Positions 12,601-24,350 of a DNA stretch of 64,000 bases are shown in pieces. This stretch comes from Nematostella vectensis. Taxonomy: Eukaryota; Cnidaria; Anthozoa; Actiniaria; Edwardsiidae. The stretch lies in assembly GCF_932526225.1 (NCBI RefSeq), contig NC_064043.1:2811501-2875500 (forward strand). The letters run 5' to 3'. Below the pieces are notes generated by a model, which did not search any database, was not told the DNA's origin, and saw only the letters and a program-made list of their open reading frames with translations. The stretch's first letter is position 1; each line of letters opens with the position of its first letter. A program made the translations under genes and the position numbers.

Positions 12601-15600
12601 AAATCGCACCGAGAGGTAGGTCGTTGTTCAAGGTGACATTACAGAACCGATGGCTGCCCCAACAGAATAAAATACCTTCTACTAAATGCTCCCTGAAGTT
12701 TATTCCACCGCCAGGTCGAGCCGAAACAATCGAACACGACAAAACAACCGTTCACTAATCATGCGAAACCCGATAAGCTTGAACGTCAAAATATCGCTTG
12801 ATTTGACAGTTAATATAGACATACCATTGCCTCCTTTGATCTATACTTGGGTGGTGTTAAACCTCTAATTCATTGCAGTATAAAAAATAATGAAAAAAAT
12901 TCGTGTATTATCCAGTACGACGTTGCTACAATCCCAGAGAAACATCAGCGATTTCATTAGTAACTGAATATAGATTAGGCGGATTAGCGAGCCAATCAGA
13001 ACGCGCGTAATATGGAATTGATAACGCGGAGGTTTTTTGCGCTTTACGCCGTATCCAGGCTTAATTTGCTCGGGTCTCATTCTTCCCTATTAATCGTACA
13101 ATCGTCTGCTCTAGAACACCACTTGCACTTTCCCCGTTACTTCACCTCTTAACGTCTATCATTCAACTTAACAGAAGCAAGCAGTTGGATGTTTGATAGT
13201 ATCGAGCCCAATCTATCATCGGTTAAAGTGATCGGAGCGACTTCGGTGGTTTGTCTTTACGGCGACGAAGCGATCAATAATTCAAAAGTTGAGACTGGAA
13301 TTTATTTTTTGACAATTTATATTCATATGCAATGTTTTAATCATTTTCTAAAGGATGGAAGTGGGCGGTTTCTACCGAATGGAGTTCCAGGTTATTTTAA
13401 TAATAAGGACGCATTTTAGCTCGACAAAATACAATCTTTTTATCACTGGGATCACTGGTCCTACAAAAATACAGAGGAAAAGTAAAGTCTGTTATGTCTG
13501 TTAGCAGAGCAGTTTAGTTCATTATTCAAAACACTCGACCTTTTGTACTTTTCATGTTTGGGATCAAGAGAATTAAATAAAATCACAAATGCCAAAACAT
13601 TTATTTTAGTGTGCTTATTTCGTGTATATTTGCTTAGCTGTGATTGGCCATTTTTTGTATGATCGAGCTACAAGCGTATTACAGAGTAAATTCCCAATTT
13701 CTTGAAATATACTCTACAGTTCCACATTAATGCTCAGAGTTATAGTTTGGTCAGTTTCTTTTTGTAGAAAAGGTGAAGAAAAATAGCTTTTAGCCATTAT
13801 CGCAACACCTGCTTGTCGAAACATGGGCAATGTTCATTTTCCGAGGGCGTCGCTTTTGCGTTGACACAAATTTCCTTACATGAAAGGAATACTAAATTCG
13901 CATCAGAGTATACACTGTAGTATATACGAGATACTGAAATATATATCCTCGAATGTTCAGTCCTATTTCGCACTTCTCGATTGTATTCCCGAGTTCAAAA
14001 CGCACTATTCTTGTATCTTGATGAATGAAGTCGTGTTTACTGTTGCACCTTAAGCCGTTTCAGCGTAAAGGATGTGGAGCAAATAGTATACTGTCCTTCA
14101 AATGAAAAATTAATATAGCGCGTTTTCTTAGAGTGCGGTAAAAAAGAATACTCAAGACCGAAGAAGACCATTGTTCGTGGTTTCATCAACGTGAACTACG
14201 CGTTCAAGCAGTATTTTCGCATTAAAGCGATCCTGCGTTTTAGTCTATCGAGTCATCACAGCCATTAAGCGCCAGTGGCGACTTGTGAGGCGTCCGTGTT
14301 AAATTGTAAATACGTTAAATATGGTATGGCCTTCAACGGGGAAAATGTCTACGAATACGGTCTAAATCAATAACCACTAAATTTGACTTACCTAAGTGCC
14401 AAGATAAAACACAGTGAAGTGGAAAAATACAATACGTAGAGCAAAATACGATCCGATAGTTCTTCTAAACTCGGCTAAAAAAGGCAACTGTCAATACAGC
14501 GAGCGACCAATAAGGGACGCTTTCGACACTTATAAATAATACGCCTGTATGGATAAACACTCGAGAAGCCAACGGGCTTCGATATGAACCAGAATACCAA
14601 ATGAGATGAAAAAAAAATTATCAGGTGGAAAAATTGAGAATAATACTTTGTTTATTTTGTATCCGCTGCATGGATCATATTTCTTAAATGACATTGTTAA
14701 GTCCTAGCACCCTACCTCTAATGATGAACTCGGGTGGGATTCTTTTTACGTTTTGTATGTATTTTAATTAACCGCGACTGGGTTCTTCGCTGATTAATAG
14801 CGCTGTATAATATAAAAGAAGCGCGTGTTTGACATACAACATTCTCTTTAAGGCTGGTTCTCACTAGGACGCAAGCGCAAACGGAAGCGCAACACAAGTG
14901 AGAATCGGTCAAACACAAGCGCAAGCGCATGAAAATCAAGAAATTGCGTTCTCTTGCGCTTCCTCTTGCGCTTGCGTTCCAGTGAGAATCGGGAAATTAA
15001 ATGTGCTGCGCTTGCGCTTAGGTCCAATTGAGAACCAACCTTTATTTTAGCAGGCGCTATGCGGTCCCCCCCCCCCCCCCTGATGATCTTTGCAGTGAAG
15101 AGATGTTAAGTGCGTTATTGGCATTGTGAAACTCAAGGAATCGTAAATGTCGATTATACGACTAGAATGTTTTTTAGATGTCTAGATTTCCCTGGCCTTA
15201 CGCATATTAAGCTAGGACCAGTAGACCAAGATCATAAAAAATAATATAAGGCACGTAACAACAGTGCCAATGAAACTAGTGTTAGAGATGATCACAATTT
15301 AGTAGATTTTAAAAATATATAAAATGAAAAAAAAATGCCGGCCATTGGCTGAGGATTGAACCGGGATAGAAAGTGGAAAAAGAGTAGACCATACATCCAG
15401 ACGTGGCGCTGAATCACCGTATGGTAGCTAAGGCTTTACGGCTAGGCTGGAGATTTCGGCCCCAGCAACGCTATCTAGCGAACTGTACAACACACAGGCA
15501 CCAGAAGTGCCTGCGCATTAATAGGGAGGCAATAACCAGGTTCCTAGCCCTTAACACCTCAGTCTTATACGGTTGCGCCACGCACAGCTCGCTGTGACGT

Positions 15601-17137
15601 AGAATAAAAAATACGGATGTCTATCTGGGCGCCTTGGGTCTCTTGGGAGCTCTCCCCCCCCCCCAAGGACTTGGCTACAAAGACAAGATCTAATCGTCAT
15701 TTGGTCATGCGCGCGTTGATTTCGTATGCGAAGAAACAATCAGATGGACAGGGAACACGGTAAAAACGCCGGGGACTGGGCACTAGGATAAAGGAATAAA
15801 GACCGAAAGAAACTCCTCATGGCCAGACTTTTGAAGGGGGGTTCGTTTAACTATTTAGGGAACCACCGGACCCTGTTAGCCGCTATTGTCATCCTAGCAA
15901 AGTATCAAGTGCGGGAAACCATCCATTTCCATCGGCTAATTTGGTGAAGCTATTGGAATATTTGTATTTGGTAACCCGAAGAATACAACTTTGTTTTCGG
16001 ATGGCTGTTTTAAGATTTCATCGAATATTTTGTCTTCCAATATAAGATGAAAACAATAAGAGAAGTGTGGCTAACGATGACTCTTTTAAAGTATATCCTA
16101 GCTTACATTGGTAGTTTTTAACGATTGGTGGTGGGCTCGTTCGAGACTTAACGCCTGGCTACGGGCCTCAGATTTCATTGATACGTCTGTCAGGTCGCGA
16201 ACTATCTAGATACGACATGCACGGTCAGGAAAACCAGGCTTCACGGCCAGGAATATTCCCACTGGTGGCACCAGCAAAATTGTCAAATTGTAAATAAATA
16301 CAATCAATCTCCTATACTTCAGAAAATATCAAACGCAAAGCGATGGAAAGGAATACAAGCGCCTTTGCTGATGGTATTGTAAAGGACGGGGGGAGGGGAA
16401 GGTTTTAGAGGTGATTATCAGATTATGCGTGTGGTTACTATGATTTGTTATTTTGCTGGATTGAATGAAGCTACATGGCAACAGGTACTTTTTTAGACTT
16501 TTTTAACTGTGGATAATGTAGTGGGCGGTTAGCCCTATTAGCATATCACCGGCGATTAAAAGCCCTTTCGAGCCCCTGTTAAGACAGAGAGCGATAATAA
16601 AAGCGATAATAGAATGCATATACCATGCTATAACACACATGTAACACACATTTCTAACCCCGTTACCTTCGAGAGTTTGCGTTTCCCGCTACGTTTTTCT
16701 TTGATTTGACGCGCGTATGCCTCTGATCTCTCACGGCAAAATTCTCGCTCTTTTCTTGGCCGACTTGTTTTAATCGCAATAATATGAGAGTCGCTTTTGC
16801 ACCTTTCGAAACGTGTCGAAGCGTTACAACGAATCTCAGTGAAATGAGTGGAAAGTTTTCGCGGAGATGGCGAGGTCTTGGCGCGTTGGCGTCTGTCTGT
16901 AGGTCTATGGCGCACACTCGCTGGTTTGGCGTAGCATTTTACTATGCCATCTCTATATTTCCAATCATTAAACCCATCACCCGAGTCTTCTTGCCCTTCT
17001 TTATTATCCTTTTTTTCCTCGCTATTTTCTCTCATCCATGCCATTCGCCCCGCGCTTCGCTTGCGATGGATTCGTGTTGAATTCCATGGTTTTCTCGCCG
17101 TGTTTTCCTTTTGTCGATAAAATGAAGAAATTGGCAT
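672..17137 (-). CDS. MTUS1-like: CAP-Gly / MTUS-like coiled-coil microtubule plus-end protein, 12 coding exons
   Basis: Coding exons in transcript order (minus): 17137-16667, 11835-9564, 7568-6997, 6726-6639, 6270-6112, 5766-5711, 5084-4979, 2843-2770, 1952-1854, 1583-1464, 1151-1054, 888-672. Phases join throughout and give about 1443 aa. Exon 1 is a basic region whose ATG follows an in-frame TGA; its GTAACG donor and the phase-0 acceptor at 11835 match. Exon 2 holds a CAP-Gly domain (about residues 184-251, hallmark GKNDG at 224-228, then a Ser/Lys-rich linker) that would bind EB1/tubulin C-terminal tails. Exons 3-12 are mostly coiled coil. The end (RQLSVERE, RLSLENEELQWRLYN, a Ser-rich tail) matches the C-terminus of vertebrate MTUS1/MTUS2, as does MKAVLDMKNDEI in exon 10. 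Two SRLP motifs (SxLP type) lie in exons 2-3. Family role: microtubule dynamics and EB/MCAK recruitment. Vertebrate MTUS proteins as I know them lack CAP-Gly. Exon 1 is the least certain part. Confidence 0.85.
2005..2715. repeat. 21-bp minisatellite (about 33 copies) in an MTUS-like intron
   Basis: The unit is GTGGTCTACAGGGAGGAGGG plus one base. It lies in the intron between exons 2843-2770 and 1952-1854. On the transcript strand each unit reads as a pyrimidine run ending CTGTAG|ACCA, a 3' splice-site-like string; the real acceptor at 1953 is CGCAG|ACCA. The length is a multiple of 3, which explains long artefactual ORFs on both strands. Confidence 0.93.
3031..4993. repeat. 58-bp array (about 34 copies) of an exon end plus 5' splice site
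   Basis: The array begins inside the exon at 5084-4979 and runs into the next intron. Each unit on the minus strand carries CTGCTCATGTCGAGG|GTAAGT, the last exon bases and their donor, followed by intron bases. About 34 near-perfect consensus donors therefore lie in tandem. The period was measured as 58 (for example 3243 to 3301); a few units are shortened. Confidence 0.95.
5150..5700. repeat. 86-bp array (about 6 copies) derived from the exon 5766-5711 3' junction
   Basis: Units (5221, 5307, 5393 equivalent) contain, on the minus strand, AACACGAGGCCC followed by a decayed GAGAGT in place of the real GTGAGC donor and a shared GCCACGTCT tail. The parent junction at 5711 has the same words, so the array is a copied exon-intron boundary whose donors have been lost. 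Confidence 0.88.
5797..6112. repeat. About 66-bp array (4-5 copies) derived from the exon 6270-6112 donor
   Basis: On the minus strand units carry CACTAG|GTGAGAG and AGCTGTGT; the true junction is GCTAG|GTGAGTG with GGCTGTGT downstream. Two copies are nearly identical and the rest increasingly degenerate toward the exon. Confidence 0.8.
7569..9563. other. Intron 2 of the MTUS-like gene
   Basis: This 2-kb intron runs between the CAP-Gly exon and the next exon. It contains the MITE at 9102-9468; I see no further coding potential. The TTCTTTTTTAG acceptor abuts 7568. Confidence 0.7.
9102..9468. mobile_element. MITE with about 14-bp TIRs and AGATT target duplication
   Basis: The ends CAGGCCCGTAGCC / GGCTACGGGCCTG are inverted repeats, flanked by AGATT at 9097-9101 and 9469-9473. 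The interior is AT-rich with a long C tract near the right end and has no ORF. A right-end relative appears at about 16147-16165. Confidence 0.82.
11836..16666. other. Intron 1 of the MTUS-like gene
   Basis: This 4.8-kb AT-rich intron holds the MITE at 14850-15042, C tracts near 15061 and 15652, and a MITE end near 16147. No recognisable exon was found. The position assumes exon 1 is correctly placed. Confidence 0.5.
14850..15042. mobile_element. MITE-like palindromic element
   Basis: The ends AGGCTGGTTCTCACTAGGA and TCCAATTGAGAACCAACCT are imperfect inverted repeats. The interior has repeated CGCAAGCGCA / TGCGCTTGCG words in opposite orientation, so the whole 190 bp could fold into a hairpin. 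There is no coding capacity. Confidence 0.75.
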
Positions 17138-18211
17138 GATAGATCTGCCTCAAACCATTCACAATCTCTTAAATGCCATCATAACCAATCAGTTGTAATA
17201 AATACTTTCACAGGTGTCTTTAAAGCCCCTGTAGTAACACGAATTATAAGATTGTATTTGTCGCGTTTTGGTGCCAGCGGTGAATTGGGTTAGTGATTGA
17301 ACGCCATTCCAGATCAGTGTAAACTTATAGAAAACTGTTGTACTTTAAGGTCCACAAAGATATCACAAGAGCTTTGTAGTCCGTTGAGACGGCGTGTTAC
17401 ATGGATTCTTTAGAGCTTACCGCCACTAACCGCAGCATGGCAAAGTCCAAGTGAACGCTGGTGCGCGATGTATTATTCAGTTTACACTTGACGGCTGGCT
17501 GAGCACCAGCGGATAAACCTCATCTGTGATTTATCTTTTGCAGAACAACGCAGGAATTAGATATAAATCGTCACAAAATGTCTCCAATCCAACTTCGACG
17601 TGCACAACCGTGAAAGCTCCCATAAGTTTTCACTGTTCCTCTCTATTCTTTAAAACACTTCTCCTCAATTTAAGTGTAAAAGATTTTTCCGATCAAAACA
17701 CAAACGCAACGACAATGTAAAGTTGTTCGCACATGCTAGAATTCTTGTTAATTCGTTTGTTGACGTCCCATAACAGAACTTCAAAGTGGCGTTTCGTGCA
17801 AATGTAGTTTTCTCTCCCGCCGGTATATTACCGTTGCGAAGTAACGGACGCAGTGTGAAATAGCCCAGTTTGATTGAGCTGCTAAATACGCCTTTGTCAC
17901 CGCTCTAGTCAGGGGGTTTAAGAGAGCTGAGAGTAGGGGAACAGTTCTGAAGGCTGCTATTGTTACCGTGTAAACATACTGAGTGAAACACAAAGAAAAA
18001 CAAGCATGACATGACTTCTACTTTGCATTTTGAAACGTTTACGTTCCAAACCAGAGTTCACTCTTACAAAAAATGTGCTTTTTTTGCTAGAAAAAGGGGT
18101 AAAAAAATAAGAGACATTGCTATTTTTGTGTAATTACTATAGGGATGTCCAAGAAAAATACAAGTGCGCCGGATTTCGCATACTTGAAAACAAAACAAAA
18201 GTATATCTTGA

Positions 18212-18443
18212 TAATGCCTAGTGCACACTAGTGACATAACAACATAGGCGAACACTCGACATAACGGCATGGACATAATGACATAAAAGAAAAAAACATG
18301 TTTTTTTTTCTCTTATGTCGTTATGTTCATGTCGTTATGTTGGGCTAATATCAAAATGTCGAACCATTCACACTTGAACATATGAACATAAGGGTGCACG
18401 CGCCTATGTCATTATGTCGTTATGTCAGTGTGCACCAGGCATT
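18212..18443. mobile_element. MITE, family A (TIR TAATGCCTAGTGCACACTAG)
   Basis: Long imperfect terminal inverted repeats begin at 18212 and end GTGTGCACCAGGCATTA at 18443. The arms are rich in CATAATGACATA / TATGTCGTTATG, and A- and T-runs meet at the centre. A second copy lies at about 48085-48336. Confidence 0.82.
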
Positions 18444-19409
18444 ACTGAGATGTATAATATAAGAAGTATATCACGTGGTTAACTATAGCCGTAAACGAGA
18501 AGAGTGTGCACTTGCTTTAGAAGAAAAAAGAAAAAATCTAGAGACACCTCTTTATTCATTAAACTAAAACCATAATGTGCTACTTTGAACTTCAGGGGGT
18601 GTCCTCTACCACAGTGGATTTTTTTAGAAAATTTTTAAGATATGAGGAAGAACTGACCCATAGCCCCACCAACGCAGTCCATATGAAAAGTTATAGCTTT
18701 CCTTCTTGGGAACGTTTATCTATTTGTACCAAACCTCTTAGAATATGGGAATTGTCTTATAAATTGACTTTGAAATCGTACTGTTTATTTTCCGACATGA
18801 AACCACTGTAGCGGATAAAGTGTTAGACACATGACTTTCCTCCGATATTTCTCATATTCTATACACTCGCCTAAAAGGTGCGTCTTGTCGGGTTTTTATT
18901 CCACGCCTTACTTCCGCTAAGATAAAACAAATATCATATAAGCTCTTACCTTTAAAATTGTAGGAAGCTTGCAGGTTTTGGCCGATGCTTTGTTTGGTGT
19001 CAGAGGATGTCACGGGCGAGATCACATTTTGTCATTACCACCAGTTAAAACAATGTACCCACCAGTTATAGGCGACGACTTCTCGCATGAGGGGACTTTT
19101 TATCTTGTAATCATCGTGTTACAGACAGCTTACATCATAAACTGGCGGTCAACAAGTCGAAATAGATGCAATTAGTTTGCAAGAAGCTCTACTACTTGCT
19201 TTCTCTCTTACAAATTGCATTTTTGATGGACACACTGTAAGTTACCGGACAGGAATTGTTTTCTTCTTCAATCATCAAACCTGATTGTTTTAATGCTTTC
19301 GCATTGGTAGTGGTTCAATCGATCAAACATTTTATAACAACCACTAAATTCGTGTACTAGTTTTCCAAACAAACTGGGGAAGTAATTATCAGCTTATGGA
19401 TTTCGAGAG

Positions 19410-19588
19410 AATGGCGGATCCAGGGGTGGTTACCCAGGAGGAGGGGAGGAGGGGGTATCCCGGTGAATCCGGGGCTGGTTTCACTGGTTCAATAGCGAGA
19501 ACCATATTCCTAAGGCGCAGATAGATTTGAAAAAATAGGTAGTTTTTATAGTCTAAACCACCATCTGAAAATCCTGCATCCGCCACTG
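19410..19588. mobile_element. MITE-like element (TIR TGGCGGATCCAGG)
   Basis: The left end TGGCGGATCCAGG is matched by CCTGCATCCGCCACT at the right. The interior is G-rich at the left and has no ORF. Confidence 0.6.
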
Positions 19589-20632
19589 TGAGGATGGTTT
19601 GTGAAGGTCGATGACGGAAGGTGTCGATAATACACTGTTGCAAAGGTGCATTAGGTGTGGAGGCAACTCGACAAAAGTCTTCTTCGATTACTTTTAAGTA
19701 CGTTTTTGACAGTACCTTTATTAAGTAAGTTTTTCTCCACACCCATATAAAACCCAAACCCCCAAAAACGCACCACTCACAACGGCCAAGGCAGTTATTA
19801 TTATTTTTTCTTTGCGTCTCCAAAAGATCAAATAGATCCCTAGAGAAGTCCCACATCACAGAAGAGGTGTAGTGACAGTAGCATTCCGCTGTCACCGGCC
19901 AGCCGTGAAGTCTAAGCGGTGACGAACGCTATACAGCAGATGACAACATGTAACGCGGCAACGACGGCGATACCGTGCGCGCAGTGAAAGCGTCTTGACG
20001 TCTGAATCAGGGCAATTCCCAGAGACGGCCTGACTGGGCTTACATGAGGCAATCCGACAACGCTAATTAATCTGCCTTAGTAATTGATTTTGGCCTTTAA
20101 AACACAGAAACTTGGCTCCGGTACCAAACAGCGCCAAAAAAATGGCTCCCATTGGGTTGAGAGTTTGAAAAATATTTCCCGGAAAATTATCTTTTTTAAA
20201 TGGCCTTTGCCCCAACTAAGTCTTTTCGTCTTTGTATGATGGTGCTATCAGCTAACACTGTGGCGTGTTCGTTTCTGTTGAACCCAAAGTTAATTTAATT
20301 CTATTATTTCTTACTGAGGCCGGGCTTTTGGGGTGGCGCCATCTTTTACACTTTTTCCAGATTACAGGGCTTTATCAGCTCAAGGGATAATGCTACAAAT
20401 ACTTCCGTTTGCGGGTAAACACACAAATATTTTGCAGGGTAATACGTTGTGGCTTTTGATACAACAGTAAGTCTATGAATGGATTTTAGGGCAAATAATA
20501 TTATACCAATCACCACAAACGCGAGTAAAACACACAATAGCCACCGTGCACACTAAAGTCTGGCTCTACCAAAGATCATCCATAGCGACACTTTGCATAA
20601 GAAGCTAATGACACGTAATTGATTACTTGCTC

Positions 20633-20887
20633 CTTAAAGCCGCATCGTCACCAGTTTACTTCCGGAGGTCCGACGGAGACTTCAACCGTTAAAAGACAAA
20701 AGAATCTATTAAAATCCGAGATATTAAACAGGCCATCGGCTCTAAATTATCAATCACATCCTCAAAGAAACTTCCAATAAACTCACTGCTTTCAATATTT
20801 TGAAATATCTTTCGCGTTTTCCGTTTAAAATCATCAGAGATTGTTACGTAATCGACCGGAAGTAAACTGGTGACAATGCGGCTTTAA
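20633..20887. mobile_element. MITE, family B (TIR CTTAAAGCCGCATCGTCACC)
   Basis: About 33-bp inverted ends: CTTAAAGCCGCATCGTCACC then AGTTTACTTCCGG at the left, with the reverse complement at the right (CCGGAAGTAAACTGGTGACA then ATGCGGCTTTAAG). A diverged relative lies at 50370-50570. Confidence 0.87.
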
Positions 20888-20981
20888 GTGTAAATGGGCC
20901 CATTAGAAGAGTTTAGTGGTGACGTGAGCGGTGCGAATGTTAAGGAGTCACGTAATCAAGTGGGCTTGGCACCTGTCATCA

Positions 20982-21103
<122 letters not shown>

Positions 21104-24051
21104 GGGGGGGGGGGTGCGCAGTCATCTACGTCACATAGAAAGTAGCAGTTTTTAATAAACCGTGGCCCAAGAAAAACTCTAACACGCCTGACGCAGTCTA
21201 CGTACCTCATCGTTGTTTATCACGAGCCCTGATTTGCCTCTCCAAGTAGACCGGGTAATTATCAAGGCGCTTGCGTGTACAAGACTAGCACTACCTAACC
21301 CCCCCCCCCTCTCCGATCATAGGTGCTGTGGTCTGCCAGAAGACCGGGTAATTGTCAAGGCGCTTGCGTGGGAGACTAAAGGCCCTAGGCTATGACGTAA
21401 CATGGTTCAGATCTCACCTCATCTAGAGGTTGATACAAGCTGAGCGAATTATCACTGGCGCCACTCGAAGTAAAAACATCTAAAAAAATTGGCAGAAACC
21501 CTTAATAAAACAAAGTAAAAAAAAGGTTTTGCTCACCGCATTCTACCTTGTTAATTGATCGCTGGTAGCAATAATGATTGAAAGTTAGTGCGGGCTTGTC
21601 GTTAGAGTTTGTATCAAGAAAGCCGCGCAATTATCGCAGTCGGATTCGAGGTTATAGGTCTACTTATGGGCTTCGAACTGGCTCCAAGCGAGCGCCTAAT
21701 AGCCAAGGCCTCGCTCACCGGTGAAACTCTTGTAATTGTCTTATTTGTCGTGCACGCGCAAGGAAATAAGTAGAATAATAATTATACGCATTTACACTCA
21801 TAAATCTAAAAATTGAAGCCCTTTAGAAAATCATCCTACCTTTCCGCAACGGATACAAAAACATTAACAAGCCTATCTCTGTAATCTTAAGTGAACGAGA
21901 CATTTAGCTCAACGCGTGACAGGCCTGGGAAGGTTTTATACAATAAAGCGCGCTTAACACTTTGTTGTAGATGTCAGTCGTAATCCTATAAATCATCTTC
22001 TCGATGAGTGCGGCTACGCGCCGTATCCATCTTCTCATTACTATCTAGAGGCGGGTAAGAGGGCTCTTCACACAAACCGTTAATATTTGTCGCTGGGGCC
22101 AGTCAGACTGGCGCGGATGTGCTACGCATCGGTTGTGTCTCGCGATCGTAATTACCACTAACTGCTTCGCTACTCTGATCAAACCAAATAGTCTTTTATG
22201 CCGATAAAAATCGCTGCATCAATATTCGTGAGAATAGTTTGATACTGTTTGGGTTGGGTGATAGGGGAGGGACGTTTTCTGGGAATTAAATGAAATAGAA
22301 AGAGGGCGTGACTTGTTTTACGCGCGTGCATCCGGACATTTCATCACCACTCTTACTTGGTGATCTCTTTGATCGTTTTTTCCCTACTTCTGATACCTCT
22401 TTGATGTCGTAATAGGGATTTTTTAAGTTGACATCTTTGGATTGTAATTAAAAACACTTAGGACAAAGAAAGTTTAACCATCTAATGGGCCGCCATCATT
22501 GATAATGGCTACCGCAGCTTCCCTGTACTGGTTTGCTGGCTTGTATAATATGAAACACACTTGTCTTAGGTAAAAGGTAATGGGAAAAGGGAATTATGAA
22601 CCACTCGACAACATTCTGGTGAAATTCAAGTTTTATCTCTTGAACTACTGTACAATATCATACAAAACATAATTCGGAATATATTTTCTGTAGAGATACT
22701 TTTAGCGCGACGTCCTTTCGGAGATGTGACGATTCTGAAGGGACTGGGATTCAATCTAGCAAGAAGACAGCGAAGGACAAGTAAAGTCTTTTCCTCATAT
22801 TCTCAATTTCTATTTCACTTTTTTGATGCGTACTTTATGCTAGACGTGAATTCTAAATGGATTTACTCTGAATCTGAGTTTCGCCGCTCTCATCAGTGTG
22901 ACTGGTTTGCAAAAATGACGGCTGCCCAAATAAATGGGCATAAAAAATTGTTCAACTAAACAAAAACAATGAAGAATTTGTAAAGGCCAAAAAACGGGAA
23001 AATCCTCTTATAAGTAAAATAAATTGACTGTAGTGATAGTGTATTCTTGAAATTGGTGCCAGCTTCAGTGGATTAAGAGCAAAGCCAATCTCATTCACCC
23101 CCTGATCTCTCGGCTATTTGCTCAGGCTGACAGGAGTCGCGCACTAGCCTGTTCCTAGCGGTTCCCGCATGGCTGGCGGCCTATTACTCATCCTGACAAC
23201 TGCCCCAAGAAAACCACTCAACCGCGCAAACAAAACGCCAAATGGGATTCCAAAGATTTGCGCGCGCGCTCGGCGCCAAGGGAAAGCCATTTCGCAGTCA
23301 ATACAAACACGCAATCCATTCAACTGCTTCGAAGCTCTGAAAGCCATTCAGCAGTCACTAGGTATTAGTGCGCTTGACGTTTGAGTCAAGCCATTGAAAT
23401 TGAAAAGCTATAAAAAAAAAAAAAACGAACAATTCTACGGCATGTCTACGAGATGACACTACTCAGTAGTTATGAGACGGTAAGAGATTTAGGGGCTATC
23501 ACTTTAAACTTCGACTATCACCACCGAGAACGCAGAAGGCGGAATGCCTGATTGGCTAGAAATCACGTCTATGGAGAAACAGGGTTGTACTGTACTTATT
23601 AAACGAGAAACCCAACAACATCCATTTCCTTAATGAATCAATCATCTCTGACACGGGGAAACTGCTAGGGTCACACCCATACCGTGCTAGATTTAGAAGT
23701 GCGATCGGAAATAGCGGAGAGCAGGAGGTGAAAACACACGTGGCGTAAGCAACGAATCTCCAAAAGGAGACAGAAAGAGATATGTGTGGCGACAAGGCCT
23801 AAAGTAATTCAGAAAGAGAGTAGATCCAATAAGGCATTGACTATAGAATTCGTAAAAATATACCCAATTACACTCAATTCCTATCAAGAATCCCCTTTTC
23901 TCCACGAGGTTTTCCTTACAGCAGGAGCGGGATGTCCCTTGATCATTTGTGGTACCCATTCATAGAAAAAACTGTAATATTACTTACAGCTTCGACCCTT
24001 AGGGTTTACCGATCTAGCATCGTGTGGCTTACGTGTGGTGGAGACTCTGCT

Positions 24052-24350
24052 TGCCTCAGCAAATGCTATAGAATCTTCACATCTTGCCTTGGCAAATGCT
24101 ATAGAATCCTAACATCTTTCCTTAGAAGATGCTATAGAATCCTAACATCTTGCCTTAGCAATTACCATAGAACCGTAACATCTTGCCTTGGCAAATGCTA
24201 TAGAATCCTAGCATCTTTCCTTAGAAAATGCTATAGAATCCTAACATATTTCCTTAGAAAATGCTATAGAATCCTAACATCTTGCCTTAGCAATTGCTAT
24301 AGGGCCGTAACATCTTGCCTTAGCAAATGCTATAGAATCTTCACATCTTG
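24052..24350. repeat. 33-bp array (about 9 copies) seeded on the ASB stop codon
   Basis: On the minus strand units read AAGATGTTAGGATTCTATAG plus 13 bases. The ASB CDS ends GATGTGAAGATTCTATAG, so the last five codons plus TAG are the first unit. Copies extend only into the 3' UTR. Confidence 0.9.

Noticed and set aside
19389-19895. 168-aa minus-strand ORF
   Set aside because: It runs through a MITE-like element and looks like chance open frame.
22726-22959. 77-aa plus-strand ORF
   Set aside because: No family resemblance, no flanking splice partners, AT-rich intergenic context.
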